Source of the DNA: Bacteroidota bacterium
Lineage (GTDB): Bacteria; Bacteroidota; Ignavibacteria; Ignavibacteriales; Melioribacteraceae
Direction: 5' to 3'
Assembly (NCBI GenBank): GCA_023397505.1
Contig: JAEWUC010000005.1
Span: 737,170-801,169, forward strand
DNA: 64,000 bases
Shown here: positions 17,030-26,299 of the stretch, piece by piece
Layout: each line of letters begins with the position of its first letter
Numbering within the stretch: position 1 is the stretch's first letter
The notes under the pieces: generated by a model
Seen by the model: the letters and a program-made list of their open reading frames with translations, nothing else
Database searches by the model: none
What the model was told of the DNA's origin: nothing
Translations under genes and position numbers: made by a program

Positions 17030-18178
17030 ATGAGTAATTCTTTAAACTATCCTGTAATCAGTCTTGACGATATTATCCGCCCGACTCATGTTGTGGTTGA
17101 CTTGAAGATTTTAAAAGAAAATTTTCTAGCGATTAAAGAACATGTTACACCGGCTAAGATTATGCCTATTTTAAAAGCCAATGCTTACGGGCACGGTCTT
17201 GTCCGAGTTGCGCAATTATACCAGGAATTAAATTCAGATTATCTCGGAGTAGCATTTTTAGAAGAAGGAATTTTGCTGCGCGAACACGGGATAAAAATTC
17301 CTATTCTTGTCCTTGGCGGAATTTGGGGAAATCAAATCCCTATTTTTTTAAAACATGATTTAACAATTACGGCTTCCTCTTTAGATAAACTTTCGCAGAT
17401 AAACGAAATCGCGGGACAAATGAAAGTAAAAGCGAAAGTACATTTAAAGATTGATACGGGAATGGAAAGAATAGGTGTTCATTATTATAGTGCGGAGAAA
17501 TTTTTAGAATCGGCAGTAAAATTCAAGAATGTAGAAATAGAGGGAATTTATTCTCACTTCGCCAATTCCGAAAAAGAAGATTTAAGCTATACCAAACTTC
17601 AGCTTGAAAGATTTCATGAAGTTTTACATTTCTTTGATAAACATTCTATTAAAATTCCAACCCGGCATATTTCAAACTCCGGTGCAATATTGCAATTGCC
17701 CGAAGCCAATTTTGATTTAGTACGCCCCGGCATTATTCTTTACGGCGTTTATCCTTCGCAAGATGTAAAGAAAACAATCGAAGTAAAGCCCGCACTAACT
17801 TGGAAGTCGCTTGTTGTGTACTTTAAAGTTATAAAGCCGAATCACCCGGTTGGATACGGATCGGCGTGGCAAAGCAATCATAACATACGCGCCGTTACTG
17901 TTCCCGTTGGTTATGGCGACGGGTATTTTAGAAGTACAAGCGGCAAAGCAGAAGTGCTATTAAATGGAAAACGATACCCTGTTATTGGTACAATTTCTAT
18001 GGATCAGATTGTTGTTAATATTGAAAACGACAGCGCCTTCAATGGAGACGAAGTTGTTCTGCTTGGCGGCGAAGGGAAAAATTTTATTTCCGCGGAAGAA
18101 CTTGCAAAGTGGGCGGGCACAATTCCTTATGAGATTCTAACCAATATTAATACACGCGTACCAAGGGTATATATTTAA
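17030..18178 (+). CDS. alr: alanine racemase
   Basis: PLP-dependent interconversion of L- and D-alanine for peptidoglycan. The 382 residues are a full-length enzyme. PLP-binding Lys49 lies in MPILKANAYGHG; the second catalytic residue is Tyr276 in HPVGYGSAW; HISNSGA and VRPGIILYG line the pocket. The second domain begins near 255 and ends in NTRVPRVY, the usual C-terminus. The start has no ribosome site (upstream bases are A-rich), which is not rare in this group. It is transcribed away from the phosphatase gene and followed by a palindromic repeat at 18201. Confidence 0.96.
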   Translation: MSNSLNYPVISLDDIIRPTHVVVDLKILKENFLAIKEHVTPAKIMPILKANAYGHGLVRVAQLYQELNSDYLGVAFLEEGILLREHGIKIPILVLGGIWGNQIPIFLKHDLTITASSLDKLSQINEIAGQMKVKAKVHLKIDTGMERIGVHYYSAEKFLESAVKFKNVEIEGIYSHFANSEKEDLSYTKLQLERFHEVLHFFDKHSIKIPTRHISNSGAILQLPEANFDLVRPGIILYGVYPSQDVKKTIEVKPALTWKSLVVYFKVIKPNHPVGYGSAWQSNHNIRAVTVPVGYGDGYFRSTSGKAEVLLNGKRYPVIGTISMDQIVVNIENDSAFNGDEVVLLGGEGKNFISAEELAKWAGTIPYEILTNINTRVPRVYI

Positions 18179-18200
18179 AATCTTTTGAATAATTCTAAAA

Positions 18201-18276
18201 TGTCATTTCGAACGGAGTGAGAAATCTTAAAATTTTCAAAACGATTTCTCAGTCGTTTCACTTCCTCGAAATGACA
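18201..18276. repeat. dispersed palindromic repeat, copy 1
   Basis: A 76-base element bounded by inverted TGTCATTTCGA/TCGAAATGACA, with a second inner pair GAGAAATC/GATTTCTC. Its first 50 bases match the minus strand of the element at 26300-26442 with one mismatch, and similarity continues outside the palindrome to about 18305. It sits 22 bases after the alr stop, where it can form a long hairpin. It looks like a small non-coding mobile repeat (REP/MITE-like). Confidence 0.85.
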
Positions 18277-18321
18277 AACTTTATTTTTCAGAGATCTCTA
18301 ATTAATAAATGCTGGGTGTTT

Positions 18322-18504
18322 TTACTTCTTATTTTCTTTGAGACTCTTTTGCTTCTTGTTTTCTTCAACCCTTTTGTTTGCTGGAATAGCGAATGTGAAT
18401 CTTCCTTTTAATACGCAACCCGGTCTGCCTGGCACACAATCGGTTTTTAACCGCACACAAAATGTTTCATTCTTATCTATATACTGACAAGAAAAAGAAC
18501 TCAT
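18322..18504 (-). CDS. small Cys-rich protein, unknown family
   Basis: Sixty residues with four cysteines at 6, 16, 23 and 30 (spacing C-x9-C-x6-C-x6-C) around the segment LKTDCVPGRPGC, then LKGRFTFAIPANKR and a Lys-rich tail. The regular Cys spacing suggests a metal or Fe-S site. It begins 11 bases after the stop of the methyltransferase gene on the same strand, so the two are probably cotranscribed. The composition is far from random and the Cys pattern looks conserved-type; I do not recognise the family. Function unknown. Confidence 0.6.
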   Translation of the reverse strand: MSSFSCQYIDKNETFCVRLKTDCVPGRPGCVLKGRFTFAIPANKRVEENKKQKSLKENKK

Positions 18505-18515
18505 AATATTCTCTG

Positions 18516-19289
18516 TTAATTATTTTTTCTTAACAAAACGGTAACGCATTGCAGTTCATTTTCAAGCGAGTAATTTTCTTTCTTCTGCGCAGCGAGGTAA
18601 TTTTCGAATATGTTTTTTTGGGCAGGATATTTCTCAGATAGCTCGTCAACTCGCATTTCTATTTTCCTATATATAAAATCATCTGTCTCTGCAGTATCAT
18701 CTGGCGATTGAGTTGCTTTTTCTATAATTGAAAAATTACTTTCGTTTATTTGCTTAAAGAATTCTGTTTCTCTTAAACATCTTGTATAATCCGAAACCGC
18801 ATTGTCGGGTAAATAACAGTCGTCGAGAATTACATATCCCCCGGCTGTTAAACATTTTTCCAAATTAGATAAGGTTTGAGAAACATTTCCCAAAACAGGT
18901 CCTACCGAAGCAAGAAGTGCAAGATTAAAATCCTTCATATCGTTAATTAATTTTGCCGCATCCCCGTTAATAAACGAACACAACTTTTCAACTCCGAATT
19001 CTTTAGCTTTTGTTTTTGCATCTTCAATAAATTCCGGCATAGCATCAATTCCAAAAACTTCGGCGCTTAATTCTTTTGCAATCGGAATAGTTATTGCGCC
19101 TTTCCCGCAGCCGATATCCAAAACCCTTAAATGGTTTTCGTGAAGTTTATTCTTAGCAATTACTGCCAAAATCTTTTCAGACGAAGAGCCGATTTCCCAT
19201 AAATCTTGTAATAAGTAAGGAATGAACTGTTTAAGCTCAGGTTCAAAGCAATCAAGTGTTTCTAAAAAATTTTTTTCGAAATTATCCAT
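18516..19289 (-). CDS. class I SAM-dependent methyltransferase
   Basis: A 257-residue cytoplasmic enzyme. The SAM-binding motif VLDIGCGKGA (56-65) is followed by the acidic loop VFGIDAMPEF and a motif II-type strand, FNLALLASVGPVLGN, in which the usual acidic residue is not obvious. The later YVILDDCYLP is the common post-II segment. It resembles small-molecule methyltransferases of the UbiE/Coq5 type in its core; the acceptor is unknown. Six bases separate it from the lipoprotein gene upstream, and the Cys-rich gene follows 11 bases after, forming a short operon. Confidence 0.85.
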   Translation of the reverse strand: MDNFEKNFLETLDCFEPELKQFIPYLLQDLWEIGSSSEKILAVIAKNKLHENHLRVLDIGCGKGAITIPIAKELSAEVFGIDAMPEFIEDAKTKAKEFGVEKLCSFINGDAAKLINDMKDFNLALLASVGPVLGNVSQTLSNLEKCLTAGGYVILDDCYLPDNAVSDYTRCLRETEFFKQINESNFSIIEKATQSPDDTAETDDFIYRKIEMRVDELSEKYPAQKNIFENYLAAQKKENYSLENELQCVTVLLRKNN

Positions 19290-19295
19290 ATAACA

Positions 19296-19592
19296 CTAAT
19301 CTTTTTTCTTTTTATTTCGTGATAAAGCAAAACTGCCGAAACCGCCAAGCATTGCCATATAAAAACCAAAGTCATACCACCAGCCGGTATTATATGTTTC
19401 ATAAATGCGGATTGAATGATCAAAAAATAAACTCCACAACAGAGAAATGGGCGCAATCCATCCGTGCCAAACTCCCATAAAGAATCCCGCGGGTTCTTTT
19501 ACAGAACTTGAGCCGCCGCCGGGCATACAACTTTGCAATAACAAAACCGAGACAGTTAATACAATCAACAAAATATAGCTTTTGCTTCTCAT
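19296..19592 (-). CDS. small membrane lipoprotein, conserved type
   Basis: Ninety-eight residues. A signal with lipobox LLLQSC puts the lipidated Cys at residue 22, followed by a Gly/Ser linker. Then come two hydrophobic segments, FFMGVWHGWIAPISLLWSLF (37-56) and YDFGFYMAMLGGFGSFAL (73-90), and a basic tail. The WHGWIAP and WWYDFGF patterns look like those of short uncharacterised lipoproteins seen across several phyla, which favours a real conserved gene. Function unknown. It stands six bases upstream of the methyltransferase gene. Confidence 0.7.
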   Translation of the reverse strand: MRSKSYILLIVLTVSVLLLQSCMPGGGSSSVKEPAGFFMGVWHGWIAPISLLWSLFFDHSIRIYETYNTGWWYDFGFYMAMLGGFGSFALSRNKKKKD

Positions 19593-19606
19593 GGTTCACC
19601 TTCTAA

Positions 19607-20050
19607 TTAAATTTTCTTTTCAAATATTATTTGTGATTTTTTTTCAACAAACCCCAAGTGTTTATAAATCTCATGGGTTTCTTCTCTTAATGAATTGCAC
19701 CTTATTCGCAATCGTGATTCTCCCCTGCTCTTAATCCAATCAATCGCATGTTCTATTAAATTCTTACCGATACCTTTGCCGCGAAAGGATTTATCAACAA
19801 CTAAGCTAACTACTTCACCATACGTTCCCCCGGCGAGTCTTGTATCAATCATTGCTTGAACGCAACCAATAATATTTCCTTGATCATATTCTGCAACAAA
19901 AACATTTCCGGTTTTATGCTTTGTAATTTTTACGATGCGATTTTTAATTTCATCGGCTGTTTCATCATAACCAAGCTGATTTAACAAACCGACAAGTCTA
20001 ATTATATCGCTTTCTTCAACTTCTCTAATATTAATCTTGTCTGCAATCAT
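19607..20050 (-). CDS. GNAT-family N-acetyltransferase
   Basis: A complete 147-residue GNAT domain. The acetyl-CoA loop is in VVDKSFRGKGIGKNLIEHA (RGKGIG matches the Q/RxxGxG/A motif A), preceded by the strand GEVVSLVV and followed by SRLRIRCNS, motif B-like. It closes with HEIYKHLGF, a common GNAT ending. The acceptor could be an amine on a small molecule, a peptide or a protein. It lies 14 bases upstream of the small lipoprotein gene, so it may lead that operon. Confidence 0.88.
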   Translation of the reverse strand: MIADKINIREVEESDIIRLVGLLNQLGYDETADEIKNRIVKITKHKTGNVFVAEYDQGNIIGCVQAMIDTRLAGGTYGEVVSLVVDKSFRGKGIGKNLIEHAIDWIKSRGESRLRIRCNSLREETHEIYKHLGFVEKKSQIIFEKKI

Positions 20051-20159
20051 TTTTATTTAATAATTCTCCAATTGTATTTTTATATTAATTCAAAAGATAA
20101 TTTACTTTTCTTTATCATCGATTCGAAAGCCAAGCACTCTTAATTTGACGAATACTTAT

Positions 20160-20957
20160 TTAATGTCCCTTTGTAATAGTTTTTAAAGATGATTTATCAA
20201 TCAATCCCGGCGCAATTAATTTAACCCACATACCGATTTTCGCTTTTGTTGTCATCACAAGTTTTCTTTTCCTTTTTGCTGCAGTATTGATAATTTGTCG
20301 TGCGCATTCTTCGGCACTCATTACATTTGATTCATCGAGATGACTTTTGCCGACAGCCTTTCCGTCACAGCCGAGAGCCCGCTCGCGCACTTCGGTTGCT
20401 ACAAATCCCGGGTATATTATGGTAACCGTTACACCAGAATTCATTAATTCAATACGAAGTGAATCGAAAAAACCTGCCATTGCATGTTTACTTGCTGCAT
20501 AAGCGGTACGCGTTGGAACGCCGATCAATCCCGTTAAACTGGAAATGCCTACAATTCTTCCTCTTGATTTTTTCAAATGAGGAAGCGCATAATAAGTACA
20601 ATAAACGCTGCCGAAGTAATTAACAGCCATGATCTTTTCAAACATATTAATGTCGGTAATGTCTTCGAACTTTGCCCACATCGAAATACCGGCATTATTA
20701 ATCAATATATCTATTTTCCCGAATTCCTCAATTGTCTTATCAATTAAATTTTTGCACTGATCTTTTTCAGAAACATCGGTTTGAACTGTAATTACTTTTG
20801 CGCCGAGCATTTTACATTTATCGGATAGTTCATTCAACTTATTGATATCTCTTGAGGCGAGTGAAAGACATGCACCCTGCTCGGCTAGTTGAATCGCCAA
20901 CTCTTTACCGATTCCTGCCGAAGCGCCTGTGATAATTACAACGTTATTACTAAACAT
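20160..20957 (-). CDS. short-chain dehydrogenase/reductase (classical SDR)
   Basis: A 265-residue NAD(P)-dependent oxidoreductase. Cofactor motif TGASAGIGKE (10-19), NNAG (87-90), active-site Ser139/140, and YAASK with Tyr153 and Lys157. The tail after 190 (YPGFVATEVRERALG) is typical of the DltE/YqjQ-like branch, and the C-terminal stretch KRKLVMTTKAKIGMWVKLIAPGLIDK suggests membrane association, as in several lipid-related SDRs. Substrate unknown. It follows the GH92 gene by 27 bases on the same strand. Confidence 0.9.
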   Translation of the reverse strand: MFSNNVVIITGASAGIGKELAIQLAEQGACLSLASRDINKLNELSDKCKMLGAKVITVQTDVSEKDQCKNLIDKTIEEFGKIDILINNAGISMWAKFEDITDINMFEKIMAVNYFGSVYCTYYALPHLKKSRGRIVGISSLTGLIGVPTRTAYAASKHAMAGFFDSLRIELMNSGVTVTIIYPGFVATEVRERALGCDGKAVGKSHLDESNVMSAEECARQIINTAAKRKRKLVMTTKAKIGMWVKLIAPGLIDKSSLKTITKGH

Positions 20958-20984
20958 ATTTTCCCCGAGAAATATTTATCATTA

Positions 20985-23345
20985 TTATCTTGTCATCGAA
21001 TACGGAACAGCGTCTTTTGAGACGCCCCAATTTTTATTTGGTTTATTATCCATTATAAATTTTAATTCACCGCCGTTTATAATTTCATCATGAGCAATAA
21101 AACACCTTTCGATTTTATCACCATTTAAATAAGCTTCTTTTATGTAAATATTTTCATCCGAAAGATTTTCGGCTTTAATTGAAAATGATTTCCCGTTTTC
21201 TAAATTAATTGTTGCTTTATCAACGCATGGACTTCCTATAACATATTCGTTGCTGCCCGGCGCAACGGGATAAAACCCAAGTACGCTGAAAATATACCAA
21301 GCCGACATTTGTCCGCAATCATCGTTTCCGCACAAACCATGGGGTTCCGGTTTGTACATTGTGTTGATAATCTGGTGAATCCGCTCCTGTGTTTTCCACG
21401 GTTGTCCGGCGTAACAATACATATACGATACATGATGTGACGGTTCATTGCCGTGAACATAATTGCCGATCATTCCGACTTTTGTAACATCTTCGCTTTC
21501 GCCAAAATATTTATCGGGAAGTTCAAAAGTAAAAAGTGAGTCCAACCATAATACCAATTTTTCTTTACCGCCTATAAGTTTAATAAATCCGTTGATGTCA
21601 TGCGGAACATAAAGAGAATAATTCCAAGCATTGCCTTCAATGTATCCTTGGTTGGCAACGCTTAAAGGATCAAACGGAGTTTTAAATGAACCATCGGAAT
21701 ATTTTGCGCGCATATACTTTGTATTGATGTCGAAAATATTTTTATAATTATTTGCTCTCTTAAAGAATTCATCTGCTGCTGATTTTCGTCCGAGCCGTTC
21801 GGCAAATTTATGCATTGTCCAATCGTCATAAACATATTCAAGAGTTTTTGAGGCGGAGTTTGAACTTATATCTTCGGGCACATAGCCGAATTTTTTATAA
21901 GCGCCGATGCCGTCGTACAAATCATAATTTGCGCTTGTCAAGCAGGCTTCGAAAGCTTTATCAATATTAAATCCTCTTATTCCTTTCATGTATGCGTCAA
22001 CAATAACCGGGACGGCATGATAACCTATCATGCACCAATTTTCATTGGCCCAATGCGACCACACCGGCAATATTTTATGAACACTTTGTTCGTAATGGGC
22101 AATAAACGAATTGATAATATCACTTGTTCGTTTTTGCTGAACTATTGTATACAAAGGGTGAAGTGCGCGGTAAGTGTCCCACAAGGAAAACGTTGTGTAA
22201 TTTTCAAATGAATCTGTTTTATAAATGTTCTGATCGAGTCCGCGGTATTCACCGTTTACATCCGAGAAAATTGAAGGATTTAGAAAAGCATGATACATCG
22301 ATGTATAAAAATTTATTTTCCTGTCTTCAGGTGCTTCAATAGTAATTTTAGAAATTTCTTTATTCCATAAGTCTTTCGCGGTTTGTTTTGTTTTTTCAAA
22401 ATCCCAATCAGGTATTTCAGCATTTAAATTATCAAGCGCGTTTTTTGTGCTTACCCCGGAAATCGCAAGTTTGATTAATATCTCTCCGCCTTCTTCGGTA
22501 TCAAAATCAAAATAGCATTTAACTTTATGTCCTGCCCGTTCCGGAAAATTTTTATCTTCGTTAAACTTTCTCCAAAACCCGCGGTAGATTAGCTGTTCAT
22601 CGTTAATTAAGCCGTAAGATTTAAACGGTTTCGAAAATTCCATTGCGAAATAAATATAACGCGTTCGTGCCCACCCGTTTGTTTGCCTGTAACCGGTTAT
22701 TGTTGTTTTATTTTCCACGCGTACCGATGACCAAACAACTTTTCCTTCGTAATTATAAATGCCGGAAGTTAAATCCAATATTACATGAGCATCTTTAGAT
22801 TTTGGAAATTTGTATTTATGAAATCCCGCACGGGCAGTGGCTGTTAATTCAACATCAATGTTGTAATCATCAAGTTTAACGGCATAAAACCCAGGACTTG
22901 CTTTTTCATTTTCATGAGAAAACCTTGACCTGTAACCGCTTTCCGGGTTTTCTTTCGTCCCCGGGTTTAATCTTAACTTTCCTACTGTCGGCATCAATAA
23001 AAAATCACCGAGATCGCTGTGTCCCGTTCCGTTAAAATGCGTATGTGAAAATCCGACTATTGTATTGTCCGCGTATTGATACCCTGCGCAATATTTATAA
23101 ACATCGGGATTGTATCCTTTGCCGAAACTGTATAATACGGAGTCTGTTTCGGGACTCAATTGCACAAGCCCGAACGGAACCGCCACACCGGGGAATGTGT
23201 GTCCCATATCGTCTGTTCCGATAAAAGGGTTAACGTAATCGTAAGGTGTTTCGAAATTTCTATTTTGCTGCGCATACAAACACATAAAATTCATTACAAC
23301 AAATAGTAATGTTAGAGTTGAAGAAGTAACAATTCTTTTAAGCAT
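20985..23345 (-). CDS. exported GH92 family alpha-mannosidase
   Basis: Calcium-dependent exo-acting alpha-mannosidase, usually alpha-1,2. A signal peptide (1-25, ending LYAQ) sends it to the periplasm or surface. The opening YDYVNPFIGTDDMGHTFPGV is the GH92 signature, followed by VGFSHTHFNGTGHSDLGD in the beta-sandwich domain. The helical-barrel domain has NEPSHHVSYMYCYAG and CGNDDCGQMSAWYIFSVLGF, which carry metal-binding and catalytic-site residues in this family. The 786 residues are normal length. It suggests use of host, yeast or algal mannans or N-glycans. No SusC/SusD pair is nearby, so it is not in a classical PUL. Confidence 0.95.
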   Translation of the reverse strand: MLKRIVTSSTLTLLFVVMNFMCLYAQQNRNFETPYDYVNPFIGTDDMGHTFPGVAVPFGLVQLSPETDSVLYSFGKGYNPDVYKYCAGYQYADNTIVGFSHTHFNGTGHSDLGDFLLMPTVGKLRLNPGTKENPESGYRSRFSHENEKASPGFYAVKLDDYNIDVELTATARAGFHKYKFPKSKDAHVILDLTSGIYNYEGKVVWSSVRVENKTTITGYRQTNGWARTRYIYFAMEFSKPFKSYGLINDEQLIYRGFWRKFNEDKNFPERAGHKVKCYFDFDTEEGGEILIKLAISGVSTKNALDNLNAEIPDWDFEKTKQTAKDLWNKEISKITIEAPEDRKINFYTSMYHAFLNPSIFSDVNGEYRGLDQNIYKTDSFENYTTFSLWDTYRALHPLYTIVQQKRTSDIINSFIAHYEQSVHKILPVWSHWANENWCMIGYHAVPVIVDAYMKGIRGFNIDKAFEACLTSANYDLYDGIGAYKKFGYVPEDISSNSASKTLEYVYDDWTMHKFAERLGRKSAADEFFKRANNYKNIFDINTKYMRAKYSDGSFKTPFDPLSVANQGYIEGNAWNYSLYVPHDINGFIKLIGGKEKLVLWLDSLFTFELPDKYFGESEDVTKVGMIGNYVHGNEPSHHVSYMYCYAGQPWKTQERIHQIINTMYKPEPHGLCGNDDCGQMSAWYIFSVLGFYPVAPGSNEYVIGSPCVDKATINLENGKSFSIKAENLSDENIYIKEAYLNGDKIERCFIAHDEIINGGELKFIMDNKPNKNWGVSKDAVPYSMTR

Positions 23346-23412
23346 TTTTCGCCGGTTGATAAATTTATAAAGAGGATTGAGTGCAAATTACAGATTTGTT
23401 TGGAAATACAAA

Positions 23413-23440
23413 ACAAAAGCCCGTTTATCTTTCCGGGCTT
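23413..23440 (-). terminator. terminator of the 599-residue protein gene
   Basis: A seven-base-pair stem AAGCCCG/CGGGCTT (23417-23423 with 23434-23440) with a ten-base loop, followed on the minus strand by TTTTGTTT. It lies about 90 bases after the stop at 23529 and before GH92. Confidence 0.75.
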
Positions 23441-23528
23441 ATTAATGTTCAGAAGAAAGTCTGTGTAATTCGGACGGTATTATAAAATCAAATTTATCGA
23501 GGAGTACTTCTAAATATTTTTAAATTAA

Positions 23529-25328
23529 TTACCGAGCCGCCGAAAGAGAATAGCAAAGTTGTTGTTCCAATGCTTCAAGATCTTCCCTAATTTTTTGTTT
23601 TACGCTTTCTGTTTCTTCGGCAATATCAGCAATCAGTTTTTTATAATACTCTATACCATCATTTAAATTTTTGCGGAAGGATTCCAAAAATTCTTCCGAA
23701 TAAGCCGATGCATTTTCAATTTTCTCTTCTATCTTACTTTGCAGGTAATCTATATATAGAGACAACTCTTTTACAAACATATTCGGGCGATTGGGATGCG
23801 TGATTAAATTAATTTTATTATAAATATGATCAACCATTTCTTTTAGATTAACCACTTTATTAAAGTATGCAATGTTTGGACCCGGGCAAACCGACACGGC
23901 CATACTTTGCTTTTTCATTTCAATCTTATTAACAATCAACGGAGTTACAGTTAAACCTTCGCACAGGCAGACTTTTTCAACAACTTTGTCGTATGCCTGT
24001 TTAAGTTTTCCGTTAAGATTGCTGTTCTTCAATTCGGTTAACTTTTTACTAATATATGTTGTAGATGCCGTACATATCGGCTTATCGGAAAATTCTTTGT
24101 TCGATACCAAAAATTTCTTTGGGCACGGACTGCCGGGTTTTCCGTCTTCAATTCTTTTATATTTTTCTATGTCTTTGCTGTTATCACGCAAGCTGTTGAA
24201 CGGAACACCTAGTGGTGAAATAGAACTTAAGTATAAATCTTTTTCTTCGGCAGAACGGAGTTTTTCCAAAGTATATTCATCAACGTTCATCACTTCAGGC
24301 ACAAGAAGAAATGGCGAACCCCAACCGACCGACTTTACTCCGTAGTAACGAAGTAGAAATTCATGTTCGGATGATTTGCCGACTCCGCCTTGGACAGTAA
24401 CATCAAAATTGAAGATGTCGGCATTTACATGTATATCTTTTTTAAGAAGTGCAGGCAACAATAATTCTTTAATTGAATTCAGCAATTCTTCTCGCCGGTC
24501 TTTAAATTCTTTAAGAATTGGACCCAAAAGTAGTCCGTCGCTGGCAAATGCATGTCCGCCGCAATTTAATCCCGATTCAATTCTAAATTCCGAAACCCAT
24601 AATCCTTTCTTCGCGAGAAATTTTCCTTGAATTAAAGCCGAACGGAAATCACTAACTTTAATGATAATTTTCTTTTTTACTTTACCTTCGGCATCGGGAA
24701 AAAAATCTTTAAACGATTCCATGTAGCTGTATAATTTCGGATTCATACCCGCAGAAAAAATAATCGAACTGTTGAGATCGCTTTGTGCATAGCCGCGCAA
24801 AGCTGCGTGCGCATCGTTAAATTCAGCCGGCAACTGTTCGCTGTCCGAATTGTAATTTGCTTTATCAAGCTTCGTCATAATATTAACGTTGATTGAGCCG
24901 CAGGTAATGCTTTCTCTCAATTTCTTTTGTATGCGTTCAACATATTCGGAATCTTTCGAAAGCATCATTTCATTGTAGAGCCGCTTTAACTCGGAATATT
25001 CGGGAAGCATATCGAAATATTTTGTTATCTCGCTTCCTTTTTCAAATGCCGAATTTTTCAATTTATCAAATTGCTCATCGACTATTTCCTTCATCATATT
25101 TAAATATGCAGTAATTCTTTTTGCGCGTGAATCTTCTTCGGCAGTTTTTATTTGAATATAGGGCTTGCACATTTTTTCAAGATAAAACTTTCGCAGCCGC
25201 TCCATTAAAGTATCATCAACCAAAGATATAACCGAAGAAATTCCATACCTCGCTACTTTAACAGGCGTATCAACAGAATAACCGACGCCGAGAACCGGAA
25301 TGTGAAATGTATGTCCGTAAGATTTCAT
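23529..25328 (-). CDS. large conserved-type cytoplasmic protein of unknown function (599 aa)
   Basis: No signal peptide or membrane span. The N-terminus (HTFHIPVLGVGYSVDTPVKVARYGISSVISLVDD) resembles the first strand-helix-strand of flavin-type TIM barrels such as nitronate monooxygenases, and later segments (IIFSAGMNP, IIIKVSDF, SEFRIESGLNCGGHAF, FDVTVQGGVGKSSEHEF, KSVGWGSPFLLVPE) could be further barrel strands. Cys occur in conserved-looking contexts: GLNCGG, SPCPK, VCLCEG and SVCPGP, so a metal, Fe-S or thiol site is possible. The last 100 residues are coiled-coil-like helices. I do not recognise a named family. It has its own terminator; a Tat-type Cys-rich protein gene lies 230 bases upstream on the same strand. 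Confidence 0.7.
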   Translation of the reverse strand: MKSYGHTFHIPVLGVGYSVDTPVKVARYGISSVISLVDDTLMERLRKFYLEKMCKPYIQIKTAEEDSRAKRITAYLNMMKEIVDEQFDKLKNSAFEKGSEITKYFDMLPEYSELKRLYNEMMLSKDSEYVERIQKKLRESITCGSINVNIMTKLDKANYNSDSEQLPAEFNDAHAALRGYAQSDLNSSIIFSAGMNPKLYSYMESFKDFFPDAEGKVKKKIIIKVSDFRSALIQGKFLAKKGLWVSEFRIESGLNCGGHAFASDGLLLGPILKEFKDRREELLNSIKELLLPALLKKDIHVNADIFNFDVTVQGGVGKSSEHEFLLRYYGVKSVGWGSPFLLVPEVMNVDEYTLEKLRSAEEKDLYLSSISPLGVPFNSLRDNSKDIEKYKRIEDGKPGSPCPKKFLVSNKEFSDKPICTASTTYISKKLTELKNSNLNGKLKQAYDKVVEKVCLCEGLTVTPLIVNKIEMKKQSMAVSVCPGPNIAYFNKVVNLKEMVDHIYNKINLITHPNRPNMFVKELSLYIDYLQSKIEEKIENASAYSEEFLESFRKNLNDGIEYYKKLIADIAEETESVKQKIREDLEALEQQLCYSLSAAR

Positions 25329-25558
25329 TTTCTTTCCTAAAAAGTTAAAACTTGCTGAATAAGGTTTATTAAATAATTGATATGAGAAGTAATGCTTTTC
25401 TCTTTCTATGAATTGCGATTAAAGAAGGATTTACAATTATTTTTCAAAACTTGTGACTAATATATAAAACGCAACAATAAGCAGGAAATAAATAATAAAT
25501 CCCTTGCTTATGCGAGGATGTCCTAAAAGTTGTTATTCGGCAAATTTTAATCGCTTAT

Positions 25559-26161
25559 TTAAGTAATACTAATTTTAAACCTGCAGGTCTTACCTCCGCG
25601 TTTCAAAGATTCTATCAATTCTACTTCAATCGGTTGTTTCAAATATGTAGAGAACATTTCTCTAACATAGCCTACCGAACAGTTGCAGTATGTTCCTGAA
25701 AGACCCTCGGGACCTTTTTCAACCAAAGGACAAAGACAAAACCCGTCTTCAACTTTGAGGCCGCCGGGATTTTTCACATATCTAAACTCGATAACATTAT
25801 TCTCGAACTTAGCGGCTTCTTCACCGGCGTACTTGTTAATATTTGCTGCAAAATCTTGAGGTGAAATTTTTGGAATATCTTCCGGTTTGATATTTCTTTC
25901 ATGAAGTGAACCGAGGTAACACTTTTGCCCGTTAATTTCCATGATCTTTGATTTTGTTTTATCGTCAAGTTCGGAGTCCATCACTTCCATAAATCTTTTA
26001 ATCCAAGCCTGGCTAAACTCTACTTTCTTTTCACACGATGTTTCTTTTGAGCTGTTTGTCAAAGTTGCAGCACATAATTTTCCAATTCCGCCAAAGCAAA
26101 CAGCCGAACATGTAAAAGCACTTACTTTAATTGATGAAGAAAGAAAATCCCTCCTTTCCAT
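25559..26161 (-). CDS. exported Cys-rich protein with Tat-like leader, unknown function
   Basis: The start ERRDFLSSSIKVSAF has the twin-arginine pattern RRDFL followed by a weakly hydrophobic run with three Cys (CSAVCFGGIGKLC), so export by Tat and cofactor binding before export are plausible. The C-terminal half has FCLCPLVEKGPEGLSGTYC and then NCSVGYV, followed by PIEVELIESLKRGGKTCRF. That ending recalls the closing part of V4R-like small-ligand domains, but I cannot place it securely. Several Cys (near 141, 143, 157, 159) could bind a metal. A strong GGGGGA ribosome site precedes the ATG. Confidence 0.65.
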   Translation of the reverse strand: MERRDFLSSSIKVSAFTCSAVCFGGIGKLCAATLTNSSKETSCEKKVEFSQAWIKRFMEVMDSELDDKTKSKIMEINGQKCYLGSLHERNIKPEDIPKISPQDFAANINKYAGEEAAKFENNVIEFRYVKNPGGLKVEDGFCLCPLVEKGPEGLSGTYCNCSVGYVREMFSTYLKQPIEVELIESLKRGGKTCRFKISIT

Positions 26162-26299
26162 AAGTCCCCCAATTTCTTTGTTGAATTAGTTTCACTAAAA
26201 TTCCGAAAACTTTAATTGCATTCACCTATAAAGTTAAAACAATACTATCGTTAAGTTGATTTTTATTTTTCGCAGAAACGATAACAAGCTTTTCAGTAA

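Noticed and set aside
19262..19456. Alternative minus-strand frame overlapping the small lipoprotein
   Set aside because: Its residues are a shifted reading of the 19296-19592 gene, whose lipobox and membrane segments are more gene-like.
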